This document shows positions 7,135 to 14,853 of a DNA stretch of 64,000 nt, in pieces. How positions within the stretch are numbered: position 1 is the stretch's first letter; each line of letters opens with the position of its first letter. Source of the DNA: WTFV01 sp965200895 (GTDB lineage Bacteria; Acidobacteriota; Vicinamibacteria; Vicinamibacterales; UBA8438); assembly GCA_965200895.1 (NCBI GenBank), contig CBDAVM010000002.1:1984001-2048000 (forward strand), written 5' to 3'. The position numbers and the translations under genes were made by a program. The notes below the pieces were generated by a model. The model had not been told where the DNA came from. It searched no databases and saw only the letters and a program-made list of their open reading frames with translations.

Positions 7135-8232
7135 TCAGGCGGGCGGGGACTCGTTGAAGTAGAAGGTGACGGTAAAGAAGCAGGTCTCGTCGGGATAGTC
7201 GTCCGGCAGCGGATAGGTCGGGTTCGACGTCGAGATCGCGTTGAACGCCGAGTTGGTGAAGGCGCGGACCCGGGACGGCCGCAGGACGTTCAGGTCGGTG
7301 ATCGACCCGTCGCGGTGCACGTTGAATGTCAGCACCACGTTGCCGTGCATCGACATGCTGGCGTACGGCATGAACCAGTTGCGGTACACCTGCGCGACGA
7401 AGCGGCGGATCCACGGACCGAAGTCGGCGCCCTTGGAGTCGAACTGGATCTGCGGCGCGAAGCGGCTGGCCCGGCCCTGCTGGTTGTTGAAGGCCTGGCG
7501 CCGGGCGTAGCGGTCGAGGTTGCGCATGGCGCGCCCGAGCAGGCCGTCCGCCCGCTGCTCCACGCGCGGATCGAAGTCGTCCGGATCCGGCTCGCCGCCG
7601 CCCGGCAGCGTCAGCGCGCCGTCGGCGAGCAACTGCTCGAGGATCTCGTCCGGCAACCGGCCGTCGTCCTCGCCCGGCCCCTCGGCGCCCTGCGAGGCGT
7701 CCGCGGTCTCGGCGTCGGGCACGTCACCGGCCGCGTCCTCGAACCGCGAATCGGAGGCCGCCTCCTGCCTCTCGGCCGCCTCGGCATCGGCCGGCAGGTC
7801 CGGTCGCAGCTCCTCGGCGGGGTCATCGCTCTCCACGAAGCGCATCGAGTTGCCGTCGGCGTTCGGCAGGTTGTTGAGCGGGTCCTCGGCCGCCGTCGGC
7901 GACTGCGAGATGCGGTCGCGGTCGGACAGGGACGCATCGGGACGCGGCGCATCGTCCGCCTCGATGTCGACCAGCGGCTCGATGAAGACGAAGGTGCGGT
8001 CCCGGTCCGCCGCCAGCGCGAGCTGCATCTGCTCCTGCAGCTCGGTGAGCTCCGCAAGCCGCGCCAGCCTCCGCGCCTCCGCGTTGCGGACGAAGGCGAG
8101 CTGCGGCACCAACAGTACCAGCAGCACCACCAGTACGTGCGCGAGGACCGACAGCAGAACCTGCTCGCGCCAGGACATCGCCCGTTCGATGGTCGGCGTG
8201 TCGAAGTAGCGGTCCTCAAAGTCGAAAATCAT
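7135..8232 (-). CDS. TonB C-terminal domain protein (energy-transducer type)
   Basis: This 365-aa protein has a cytoplasmic N-terminus, one TM helix (about residues 25-46, VLLSVLAHVLVVLLVLLVP) and a coiled, charged stretch (about 50-75). A long acidic, Pro/Asp/Glu-rich periplasmic linker follows (about 80-235), ending in a TonB-like C-terminal domain (about 265-365). The terminal domain shows the family pattern YRNWFMP near 283, GNVVLTFNVHRDGSITDL and a final FYFNESPPA. Such proteins couple inner-membrane proton flow to outer-membrane receptors, but no exbB/exbD is nearby and the linker is unlike classical Pro-Lys TonB. It could be a stand-alone TonB-domain scaffold. It is followed by the 26-aa membrane ORF and miaA. 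Confidence 0.75.
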   Translation of the reverse strand: MIFDFEDRYFDTPTIERAMSWREQVLLSVLAHVLVVLLVLLVPQLAFVRNAEARRLARLAELTELQEQMQLALAADRDRTFVFIEPLVDIEADDAPRPDASLSDRDRISQSPTAAEDPLNNLPNADGNSMRFVESDDPAEELRPDLPADAEAAERQEAASDSRFEDAAGDVPDAETADASQGAEGPGEDDGRLPDEILEQLLADGALTLPGGGEPDPDDFDPRVEQRADGLLGRAMRNLDRYARRQAFNNQQGRASRFAPQIQFDSKGADFGPWIRRFVAQVYRNWFMPYASMSMHGNVVLTFNVHRDGSITDLNVLRPSRVRAFTNSAFNAISTSNPTYPLPDDYPDETCFFTVTFYFNESPPA

Positions 8233-8304
8233 GCGGCGCCAGTCCGATTATAGCCCGCCGCCGGCGACGAGAACCGGGAAACGGGAGCGAAAACGGACTG
8301 ACCT

Positions 8305-8388
8305 GTCAACCCGCTCCCGGACCGGCCCTGCACCCAGTGGCCGGCCCGTCGACGAAGTGGGATCCGTCAACCCGCTCCCGGACCGGCC
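8305..8388. repeat. Direct repeat duplicating the ubiE 3' end
   Basis: GTCAACCCGCTCCCGGACCG plus GCC occurs at 8305-8327 and again at 8366-8388, 61 bp apart. The second copy contains the ubiE stop codon and last codons on the minus strand, so the first is a duplicated 3' end downstream of the gene. The rest of 8233-8366 shows no gene. Confidence 0.65.
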
Positions 8389-9098
8389 TCCACCCCGCGC
8401 GTCGCCACGTAGAGGTGGACGACGCCCAGCAGCAGCGGGACTGATGCGGCGTCGCCGAAGCCGGCGTCGACGAGCAGCCGGCAGAACGCGGGACCGCTCG
8501 GGAACGCGCCCACCGACGCGGGCAGATACGTGTAGGCGCTGGCGTGCCGCGAGACGAGGCGACCGACCCGCGGCAGCACCGAGCGGAAGTACCAGCGGTA
8601 GAGCCCGCCGAGTCCGGGCAGGGTCGGCATGCCGAACTCCAGGATGGCGATGCGCCCGCCGGGCCGGACGACACGGTGCAGCTCCGCCAGGGCGCGCCGC
8701 GGATCCTCCACGTTGCGGATGCCGAAGCCGATCGTGGCGGCGTCGACGGACGCCGCCGGCAGGGGCACGGCCATTGCGTCGCCGCGCACCAGTCCGACCC
8801 GCCCGGCCAGGCCCCCGGCGGCGAGCTTGCGCGCGCCGTGCGCCAGCATGCGGCCCGCGAAGTCGATACCGACCACGCCCGCCGCGCCCCCGCGCCGGCG
8901 CGCCAGGGCGATGGCGAGATCGGCGGTCCCGGTGCACAGGTCCAGGACCGTCTCGCCGCCGGTCAGGCGCAGCGCCCGCGCCGCCCGCGCCCGCCACCAG
9001 TGGTCGAGGCCGCCGCTCAGCAGGTGGTTGAGCAGGTCGTAGCGGCCGGCGATGGCGTCGAACATCCCCGCGATGCGGTCCGGTGTCTTGTCGATCAT
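8367..9098 (-). CDS. ubiE: Demethylmenaquinone methyltransferase (UbiE/MenG/COQ5)
   Basis: This 243-aa class I SAM methyltransferase performs the last step of menaquinone synthesis, C-methylation of demethylmenaquinone. The N-terminal IAGMFDAIAGRYDLLNHLLS and WWRARAARAL stretches are family signatures. SAM motif I is VLDLCTGTADLAIALA near residue 54. GFGIRNVEDPRRALAELHRVVRPGG and LEFG follow at about 125-155. The ATG at 9098 overlaps the ubiX stop as ATGA. The neighbouring UbiX, prenyltransferase and Mqn enzymes place it in the futalosine menaquinone pathway. The last residues are encoded in a duplicated 3' segment. Confidence 0.93.
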   Translation of the reverse strand: MIDKTPDRIAGMFDAIAGRYDLLNHLLSGGLDHWWRARAARALRLTGGETVLDLCTGTADLAIALARRRGGAAGVVGIDFAGRMLAHGARKLAAGGLAGRVGLVRGDAMAVPLPAASVDAATIGFGIRNVEDPRRALAELHRVVRPGGRIAILEFGMPTLPGLGGLYRWYFRSVLPRVGRLVSRHASAYTYLPASVGAFPSGPAFCRLLVDAGFGDAASVPLLLGVVHLYVATRGVEAGPGAG

Positions 9099-9706
9099 CC
9101 GGTCCACGCCGGGAACAGGTTCTGGTCGAGGCCGAGGCAAGAGACGATCTTGCCGGCCAGGAAGTCGGCGAGGTCGTCGAGCGTGGCCGGCCGCTGGTAG
9201 AAGGCGGGCATGGCCGGCAACAGGTGCGCGCCCGCCTCGGCGCAGAGCACCATGTTGCGCAGTTGCGGCAGGCTCATGGGAGTCTCGCGCGGCACGATCA
9301 CGAGCGGGCGGCGCTCCTTGAGCGCCACGTCCGCCGCTCGCTCGATCAGGTTGCGCGACAACCCGTGGGCCACGCCGGCCAGCGTCTTCATCGAGCAGGG
9401 CACGATGACCATCGCATCACAGGGGGCGCTGCCGCTGGCGATGGCCGCGCCCATGTCCCGGTTGCGGTAGAGGGTCAGGGCGTCGGGCGCGATCGCCACA
9501 CCGTAGCGCGCCGTCAGGTACGGGCCGAGCCGGTCGACGGCAGCTTCGGGTCCGAGCTCGTCGACCAGCAGGCGCCGCCCGAAGTCCGACACCACCAGCT
9601 CCACCTGCACGCCCGCGCCGACGAGCGCCGCGATGGTGCGCACGGCGTACAGCGCGCCGCTCGCGCCGGTGACGCCGACGGCGACGCGCGACGGCTCACC
9701 CGACAT
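9095..9706 (-). CDS. ubiX: UbiX-like flavin prenyltransferase
   Basis: This 203-aa flavoprotein is of the UbiX/Pad1 type, which makes prenylated FMN for UbiD-family decarboxylases. Features are the N-terminal GVTGASGALYAVR FMN-binding loop (about residues 10-22), the central PCDAMVIVPCSMKTLAGVAHGLSRNLIE region (about 95-122, quoted in part) and RRPLVIVPRETPMSLPQLRNM (about 132-150, typical). It lies between the UbiA-like prenyltransferase and ubiE. A role in decarboxylating the 1,4-dihydroxy-6-naphthoate-derived intermediate of the futalosine pathway is therefore likely; the UbiD partner is not in this window. Its stop overlaps the ubiE start. Confidence 0.9.
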   Translation of the reverse strand: MSGEPSRVAVGVTGASGALYAVRTIAALVGAGVQVELVVSDFGRRLLVDELGPEAAVDRLGPYLTARYGVAIAPDALTLYRNRDMGAAIASGSAPCDAMVIVPCSMKTLAGVAHGLSRNLIERAADVALKERRPLVIVPRETPMSLPQLRNMVLCAEAGAHLLPAMPAFYQRPATLDDLADFLAGKIVSCLGLDQNLFPAWTG

Positions 9707-9765
9707 GTCGCCCGCACCCGCACCGTCCATCCCCGCGCAGGACGCCGACCGCCGCCCGCCACCGA

Positions 9766-10620
9766 CTAGCCGACATGGATCGCGGCCGCGGTCGCAGCCA
9801 GATACAGGATGCCGACGTAGCCATTGAGATCGAACGCCTGCTTCGCGCGCGACAGGTCGGCGGCGCTGACCAGCGACTGTTCGTAGGTCAGCAGAAGGGC
9901 CACCACAACGACCCCGCCCAGGTAGACAGCCCCCAACGGCGCCGTCCACGTCAGCATGGCCAGGGAGGCGACAGCCACGACATGGAACAGCCGCGACAGC
10001 CGGAGCGCTCCTGCGATCCCGAAGCGGACCGGGACCGAACGCAGGCCGTGCCGGCGGTCGAAGTCGATGTCCTCGCAGGCGTAGATCACGTCGAAGCCCG
10101 CCACCCAGGCGCCGGTGGCCAGGGCGAGCAGCCACGGCGTCGGGCTCCAGCCTCCGCCGGCCGCCAGCCAGCCGCCCACCGGCGCGACGGCGAGTGCGAG
10201 CCCGAGGAAGAGCTGCGAGTATGCCGTGTGCCGCTTGGCCAGCGAGTACCAGAACACGATGGCCAGGGCCACCGGTGACAGGGCGAAGCAGACCGGCCCC
10301 AGCGGGTACGTCACAGCGATGAAGGCGGCTGCGGCCAGGACCACGATGGCGCCGGCCTCGCGGCGGGATACGCACCCGCGGGGAATCTCGCGCCCGGCGG
10401 TGCGCGGATTGAGCGCATCGTAGCGTGCGTCGACCAGACGGTTGAAGGCCATCGCGGCGGTGCGGGCCGTGAACATCGCCGCCACGATCCACCCGACGCG
10501 GTTCCACGTGAGAGGAACCTGCTGTCCGGCGAGCAGGGCGCCGGACAGCGCGAACGGAAGGGCGAAGACGGTGTGGCCGAAGCGAATGAGCGAGGCGTAC
10601 GTGCGAATGCGAGACAGCAT
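9766..10620 (-). CDS. mqnP: UbiA-family prenyltransferase, probable MqnP
   Basis: This 284-aa integral membrane enzyme has about eight TM helices and the two Asp-rich motifs of UbiA prenyltransferases. NRLVDARYDALNPRT lies near residue 60 and ACEDIDFDRRHGLRSVP near 186. It would attach a polyprenyl chain to the aromatic head group. In isolation it would be called 4-hydroxybenzoate polyprenyltransferase. The neighbouring MqnA, MqnC, amidohydrolase, UbiX and UbiE instead point to the futalosine-pathway enzyme MqnP. The start ATG at 10620 gives the normal RIRTYASLIRFGHTVFALPF beginning. It sits 36 bp after the amidohydrolase gene. Confidence 0.85.
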   Translation of the reverse strand: MLSRIRTYASLIRFGHTVFALPFALSGALLAGQQVPLTWNRVGWIVAAMFTARTAAMAFNRLVDARYDALNPRTAGREIPRGCVSRREAGAIVVLAAAAFIAVTYPLGPVCFALSPVALAIVFWYSLAKRHTAYSQLFLGLALAVAPVGGWLAAGGGWSPTPWLLALATGAWVAGFDVIYACEDIDFDRRHGLRSVPVRFGIAGALRLSRLFHVVAVASLAMLTWTAPLGAVYLGGVVVVALLLTYEQSLVSAADLSRAKQAFDLNGYVGILYLAATAAAIHVG

Positions 10621-10656
10621 GTGCTCTGCGGCGCCCCCCGACGCCGTGGGACGATA

Positions 10657-11925
10657 TCAGCCGCACCATCCGTTGTCGGCGCGCCGCGCCGCGGATCGGA
10701 CTCCGACCGTGGATTCGTCCACCTCATGGAGCCACCGGATCCGTTTCGGACCGATACCGGTCAACAGGTATTCTTCCACATCCTGTACGGACGCTGGCGT
10801 CTCGACCGCGATCAACGCGGCGGAGCGCCCCGGCTCGATGGCCCCGTGCGTCCGGCCGCGGCCCAGCGCGGTCGCGCCGACGAGGGTGGCGCTCGCGAGC
10901 AGACGCCCGGCCGGGACCTGCGGCGCGATACGCCGCAGGTCCGCCAGATCGGCGAACGTGTTGAGGTCCGGCGCGCTGGCGAGACTGTCCGTGCCGACGG
11001 CCACCGCCGCCCCGGCCGCGTAGAACGCCGCGACGGGCGGTACCCCGGCACCGGTCCAGGCGTTGCTCCGCGGGCAGGTCACCAGCGTCGCGCCCGATTC
11101 GGCCACCCGGCGGATCCCGGGCTGCGTGAGCTGCACGCCGTGGACGAGCAGCGTATCGTCCCGCAGCCACCCCAAGGTGTCCAGATACGCCACTGGATCC
11201 GATCCGGGGGGCCGCCACGCCGGGTCCCATCGGCCGCGCGCCTCGAGGACCGTCCGCCACGCCCCGGTCCCCGAGTGCAGGAACGCGCACTCCTCGCGCG
11301 ATTCCGCCAGGTGCGCCGACCGCGGCCCGGGGAGTGCAGCCAGCGCGCGGAACAGCGCCGGCGAGACCGAATACGGCGCATGGGCGGCGGGGCGCACGCA
11401 CACCCGCGCGTCCGGGCGCGCGACCGCCAGACGCCGCAGGCGGTCCGCAGCGACCGCCGCGGCGGCTTCCGACACATCGAAGCCGAGCAGCTCGTGGAAC
11501 ACCACCCCCTCGACCGGGCCCGCCTCCAGAGCGGCCACCGTGTCGAGCGTGTTCGAGACATCGCCCACCAGGGCCGTCCCGGCCTGGTGCAGCTCGTCTA
11601 TCGCAGCCGAAATCGCTGCGGACCGCGGGCCCGGCGCGGCGGCTTCCAGGCGCCGCATCAGCGCCGCCGCCCAGGCCGGCATCGAGGCGGCCGGCGCCAC
11701 GGCGCCGCGCAGCGCGGACAGCTCCAGGTGGGTATGGGCGTTGACCAGACCGGGCAGGATGCAGGCGCTCCCGAGGTCGACCTGTCGGGCGCAGCCTTCC
11801 GGGCCTTCATCCCCGGGACCGCCGACGGCGCGGACGACGCCGGCCTCCACGTCCACCCAGCCGCGCGCTATCGGCGACGAGGTGATGGGAACCACCCAGC
11901 GGGCGCGAAACCGCGTACGCGCCAC
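10657..11925 (-). CDS. mqnX: Amidohydrolase, probable aminodeoxyfutalosine deaminase
   Basis: This metal-dependent hydrolase of about 422 aa belongs to the cytosine/adenosine deaminase-like amidohydrolases. Metal and catalytic motifs appear in order: PGLVNAHTHLELS (HxH, about residue 60), HAPYSVSP near 182, SAHLAES near 203, LVHGVQL near 260 and VGTDSLASAPDLNTF near 310. The gene directly follows mqnC and precedes the prenyltransferase, so deamination of 6-amino-6-deoxyfutalosine (MqnX) is the best guess. Guanine or S-adenosylhomocysteine deaminases are alternatives from sequence alone. The proposed GTG at 11925 lies 20 nt after the mqnC stop; the exact start is uncertain, and upstream open frame is antisense-like. 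Confidence 0.8.
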   Translation of the reverse strand: MARTRFRARWVVPITSSPIARGWVDVEAGVVRAVGGPGDEGPEGCARQVDLGSACILPGLVNAHTHLELSALRGAVAPAASMPAWAAALMRRLEAAAPGPRSAAISAAIDELHQAGTALVGDVSNTLDTVAALEAGPVEGVVFHELLGFDVSEAAAAVAADRLRRLAVARPDARVCVRPAAHAPYSVSPALFRALAALPGPRSAHLAESREECAFLHSGTGAWRTVLEARGRWDPAWRPPGSDPVAYLDTLGWLRDDTLLVHGVQLTQPGIRRVAESGATLVTCPRSNAWTGAGVPPVAAFYAAGAAVAVGTDSLASAPDLNTFADLADLRRIAPQVPAGRLLASATLVGATALGRGRTHGAIEPGRSAALIAVETPASVQDVEEYLLTGIGPKRIRWLHEVDESTVGVRSAARRADNGWCG

Positions 11926-11945
11926 CGCACCCGCGTGCGAACCCC

Positions 11946-13163
11946 TCACGCGCCGGCGGCCTGCCGGCGCTTGCCGGCCAGGCTCCGCGCAGGATAACGG
12001 GCGAGCTCGACCGGCACGGACGTGTGTCCCGTCTCGCGCGCGGTAGCCAGCTCGGTCATGCGCGGCACCTGCCGCGCGCGGAAAACGGGATCGCCGAGCA
12101 CGCGGTACTCCATGTCGCGGCGCTTGGGCACGAACCCGGCGTCCTCGATGTTGGCGACGATCTCCACCTCGTCCATGCAGTAGGCGGCGCCGGCCGCGCG
12201 CACGACGTTCTCCTCGATCATCACGCTGCCCATGTCGTTGGCGCCGTAGGCGAGGCTCAACTGCCCGACCTTGCCGCCCTGCGTGACCCACGACGCCTGC
12301 AGGTTGTCGAAGTTGTCGAGCACCAGACGAGCGAGCGCGAGGGTTCTCAGGTATTCGACGCCAGTGGCCCCGACGCCGCCGAGCTCGGTGTTCGACGGCT
12401 GAAAGCTCCAGGTGATGAACGCCGTGAAGCCGCCCGTCGCATCCTGCAACTCCCGCAGCCGCAGCAGATGCTCGACCCGTTCTTCGAGGCGCTCGACGGT
12501 GCCGTACATCATGGTCGCGGTGGTGCGCAGACCGGCTTCGTGTGCGTCCCGCATCACATCGATCCATTCGGCCGCGGTCGCCTTGCCATGGCAGTTCAGG
12601 TGCTTCCGCACGCGATCGACGAGGATCTCGGCCCCGCCGCCCGGGATGCTGTCGAGTCCCGCCGCGACCAGGCGATCGATGACCGCCCGCGGGGAGAGCT
12701 GCGACAGGCGCGACAGATGAATCACCTCCGGCGGCGAGAGCGCATGCAGCCTGAAGGCCGGATAGCGCGCCTTCACCGCCCGGAACAGGTCCTCGTACCA
12801 CGCCAGCGGCAGGTCCGGATTGTGCCCGCCCTGCAACAGCAGTTGCACCCCGCCGACCGCGATCGTCTCGTCGATCTTGGCGAAGATCTCGTCGAACCCG
12901 AGCACGTAGCCGTCGCCCGCGCCCACCTCCCGATAGAAGGCGCAGAAGTTGCACCGCGCCACACATACGTTGGTGTAGTTGACGTTGCGGTCGATGATGT
13001 AGGTGACGATGCCGTCCGGGTGGCGCGTGGCGCGCGCGGCATCGGCCAACTGTCCGAGGCGATGCAACGGCAGACCGGTGTACAGGGCGAGCGCCTCGGC
13101 GGCAGTGAGACGCCCGCCGTCCAGCACGCGCCGCACGGCGCCGTCGATCAGGTGCGCGGTCAT
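11946..13163 (-). CDS. mqnC: Cyclic dehypoxanthine futalosine synthase (radical SAM)
   Basis: This 405-aa radical-SAM enzyme cyclises dehypoxanthine futalosine in menaquinone synthesis. The cluster motif CVARCNFCAF (CX3CX2C) lies near residue 67, preceded by NVNYTNV. MqnC-specific stretches include LLLQGGHNPDLPLAWYEDL near 110, LHALSPPEVIH near 140, GLDSIPGGGAEILVDRVR near 170, and ASWVTQGGKVGQLSLAYGAN near 310 with MIEENVV after it. Its ATG overlaps the mqnA stop (ATGA). The set of motifs separates it from MqnE. Confidence 0.93.
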   Translation of the reverse strand: MTAHLIDGAVRRVLDGGRLTAAEALALYTGLPLHRLGQLADAARATRHPDGIVTYIIDRNVNYTNVCVARCNFCAFYREVGAGDGYVLGFDEIFAKIDETIAVGGVQLLLQGGHNPDLPLAWYEDLFRAVKARYPAFRLHALSPPEVIHLSRLSQLSPRAVIDRLVAAGLDSIPGGGAEILVDRVRKHLNCHGKATAAEWIDVMRDAHEAGLRTTATMMYGTVERLEERVEHLLRLRELQDATGGFTAFITWSFQPSNTELGGVGATGVEYLRTLALARLVLDNFDNLQASWVTQGGKVGQLSLAYGANDMGSVMIEENVVRAAGAAYCMDEVEIVANIEDAGFVPKRRDMEYRVLGDPVFRARQVPRMTELATARETGHTSVPVELARYPARSLAGKRRQAAGA

Positions 13164-13957
13164 GCGTCGAAGAACTCCAGCGCGGCAGCCTGCGGGACGA
13201 CGCCGATGTCGGCGGCGGCGGCGAAGAAACGCTTCACCCCGTCGCAGCCGGCCGCGGTCAGGGCGAACTGCACGTTGTTCCGCAGATACTCCCGCGCCAG
13301 CTCGGCCTGCTCCTCGTCGGCCGGCCGGTGCGCAGCCACCACCTCGTCGAGGGCTGCGACCCCCGCGTCGCGCGCGGCGCGCAGCGCATGCACGTGCTCC
13401 GGCTGCACCCTGTCACGACCGGTCCACAGGGCCCAGACGAACGGCAGGCCGGTCATGGCCATCCATTCCTCGCCCAGGTCGATCTTGTCGAGGTCGACCA
13501 CCGTCTCGTGCTCCGTGAACAGCGCGACATCCCCGATCAGCAACGCTGCATCGCACCGCTTGAGCATCGCTTGCAGATCGGGATGCATGGTGACGAATTT
13601 CGGCTCGATGTCGAACCACTGCGCGCACAGCACGCGGAGCAGGGCCACCGCAGTCCGCGAGCTCGAATCGATGGCGATGGAGCGGATGGCCGTGGTGGGC
13701 CGCGTCGTGAAGAGCGCCACCGACGCCACCGGACCGTTCGACGCCACGGCGATATCCGGCACCACCCGGTAGTCAGGCCGTCTGAGGTACTCGATCACCG
13801 GCAGCAGAGCGAGATCGACCGACCGGTCATGAAGCAGCGCCGCGCAGCGGGCCGGCACGTCGTACTGCAGCGAAAACAGCTCCGGACGAGCATCCAGCCC
13901 CTGGACGAGCGGTCTTGCGTTCAGATACTCGACGACTCCGACACGGATGGCACTCAT
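13160..13957 (-). CDS. mqnA: Chorismate dehydratase MqnA
   Basis: This 265-aa enzyme converts chorismate to 3-[(1-carboxyvinyl)oxy]benzoate, the first committed step of the futalosine route. It has the periplasmic-binding-protein-like fold without a signal peptide. Family stretches are IRVGVVEYLNARPLVQGL at the N-terminus, DLALLPVIEYLRRPDYRVVP near residue 48, SIAIDSSSRTAVALLRVL near 93, DAALLIGDVAL near 137, and GLPFVWALWTGR near 170. The ATG at 13957 overlaps the stop of the MqnE-like gene by 4 nt and its own stop overlaps mqnC. This tight coupling supports joint expression. Confidence 0.92.
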   Translation of the reverse strand: MSAIRVGVVEYLNARPLVQGLDARPELFSLQYDVPARCAALLHDRSVDLALLPVIEYLRRPDYRVVPDIAVASNGPVASVALFTTRPTTAIRSIAIDSSSRTAVALLRVLCAQWFDIEPKFVTMHPDLQAMLKRCDAALLIGDVALFTEHETVVDLDKIDLGEEWMAMTGLPFVWALWTGRDRVQPEHVHALRAARDAGVAALDEVVAAHRPADEEQAELAREYLRNNVQFALTAAGCDGVKRFFAAAADIGVVPQAAALEFFDA

Positions 13958-14853
13958 TGGTGATGGGCGCACAGCGTCCGGAAACGGCCGTCTCGCTCGA
14001 CCGGCACCAGTCCCGCCGCGCGGATGTTCCGCGTGATTTCCTCGAGCGGCGCCCGACGGGGCCCATGCTCCGCGGCATCGCTCGGAGAGACGCCGTCGAT
14101 ATCGTCCGCGCCGAACGTCAGCGCCACCTGCGCCAACTGCGGCCCGTAGTGTCGCCAGTCCACCTGAATCGACTCGATATTGTCGACCAGCAGCCGCGCC
14201 AGCGCAACCTGCCGGGCGTCTTCGTACCCTGTGGACGGTCTGACCGGCTCCGCCCGGGGCAGCGGCGCGAGAACCGGTACCGCGACGTCGCGACTCCAGC
14301 CGGCGACACGCCGCAGCGCATCGACGCCGATGCACCCCTGGTCGCCCACCGTCCAGCGCGCCACCGCCACGCCCGCCGCCGACGCACGCGCCGCCCAGAC
14401 CGGATCCGCCGTGCGCTCGACGCGCGCTTCGGCGATGTACGCCAACCCCTGGTCCCGCAACGCCGCCAGCAGGTCACCGAAACGCGAAACGTCGGACCCG
14501 CACAGATCCACGAGCTCGTCGAGTGCAAAACCGCTCACCGGGACGTTTCCCGCGGCGTGCACGGCCGCACGGACCGCGTCCACCACGCGATCCACCGTGT
14601 CGGGACAACGGGCAAGGCGCAGCTCCCCGGCGTGCTCCGGCAGGACCTGACCGCCGATGTCCTCCGCCGGTACTTCCGCCAGACGCACGAACGTGGCCCG
14701 GTCACTCCGCAGCGCGCGGCGCCGTTCATCCGCGAGTGCGCCGAGGCGCACGAGATCGTGCGTGTGCGACAACTTCGCGATGTCCGACTCGGCCAGCGCA
14801 GCACCGGCCCGCAGCTTGTCGCCGACTCCGTCGAACCAGGATGCGTCGGTCAT
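13954..14853 (-). CDS. MqnE-like TIM-barrel protein lacking the radical-SAM motif
   Basis: This 299-aa protein sits between gfo/idh and mqnA, with 4-nt overlaps on both sides. Its ends resemble aminofutalosine synthase MqnE. The N-terminus has GDKLRAGAALAESDIAKLSH and LGALADERRRAL. The C-terminus has RQVALARLLVDNIESIQVDW, YGPQLAQVALTFGADDIDG and EITRNIRAAGLVPVERD. The middle is different. Where MqnE has NYTNVCxxxCxxC, this protein reads RATFVRLAEVPAEDIGGQ, and no CX3CX2C exists anywhere (only isolated Cys). It therefore cannot bind a radical-SAM cluster in the usual way and is shorter than MqnE (about 370 aa). It may be a pseudoenzyme subunit or a repurposed barrel. The frame is intact and its codon use is like its neighbours, so decay is not evident. 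Confidence 0.7.
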   Translation of the reverse strand: MTDASWFDGVGDKLRAGAALAESDIAKLSHTHDLVRLGALADERRRALRSDRATFVRLAEVPAEDIGGQVLPEHAGELRLARCPDTVDRVVDAVRAAVHAAGNVPVSGFALDELVDLCGSDVSRFGDLLAALRDQGLAYIAEARVERTADPVWAARASAAGVAVARWTVGDQGCIGVDALRRVAGWSRDVAVPVLAPLPRAEPVRPSTGYEDARQVALARLLVDNIESIQVDWRHYGPQLAQVALTFGADDIDGVSPSDAAEHGPRRAPLEEITRNIRAAGLVPVERDGRFRTLCAHHQ

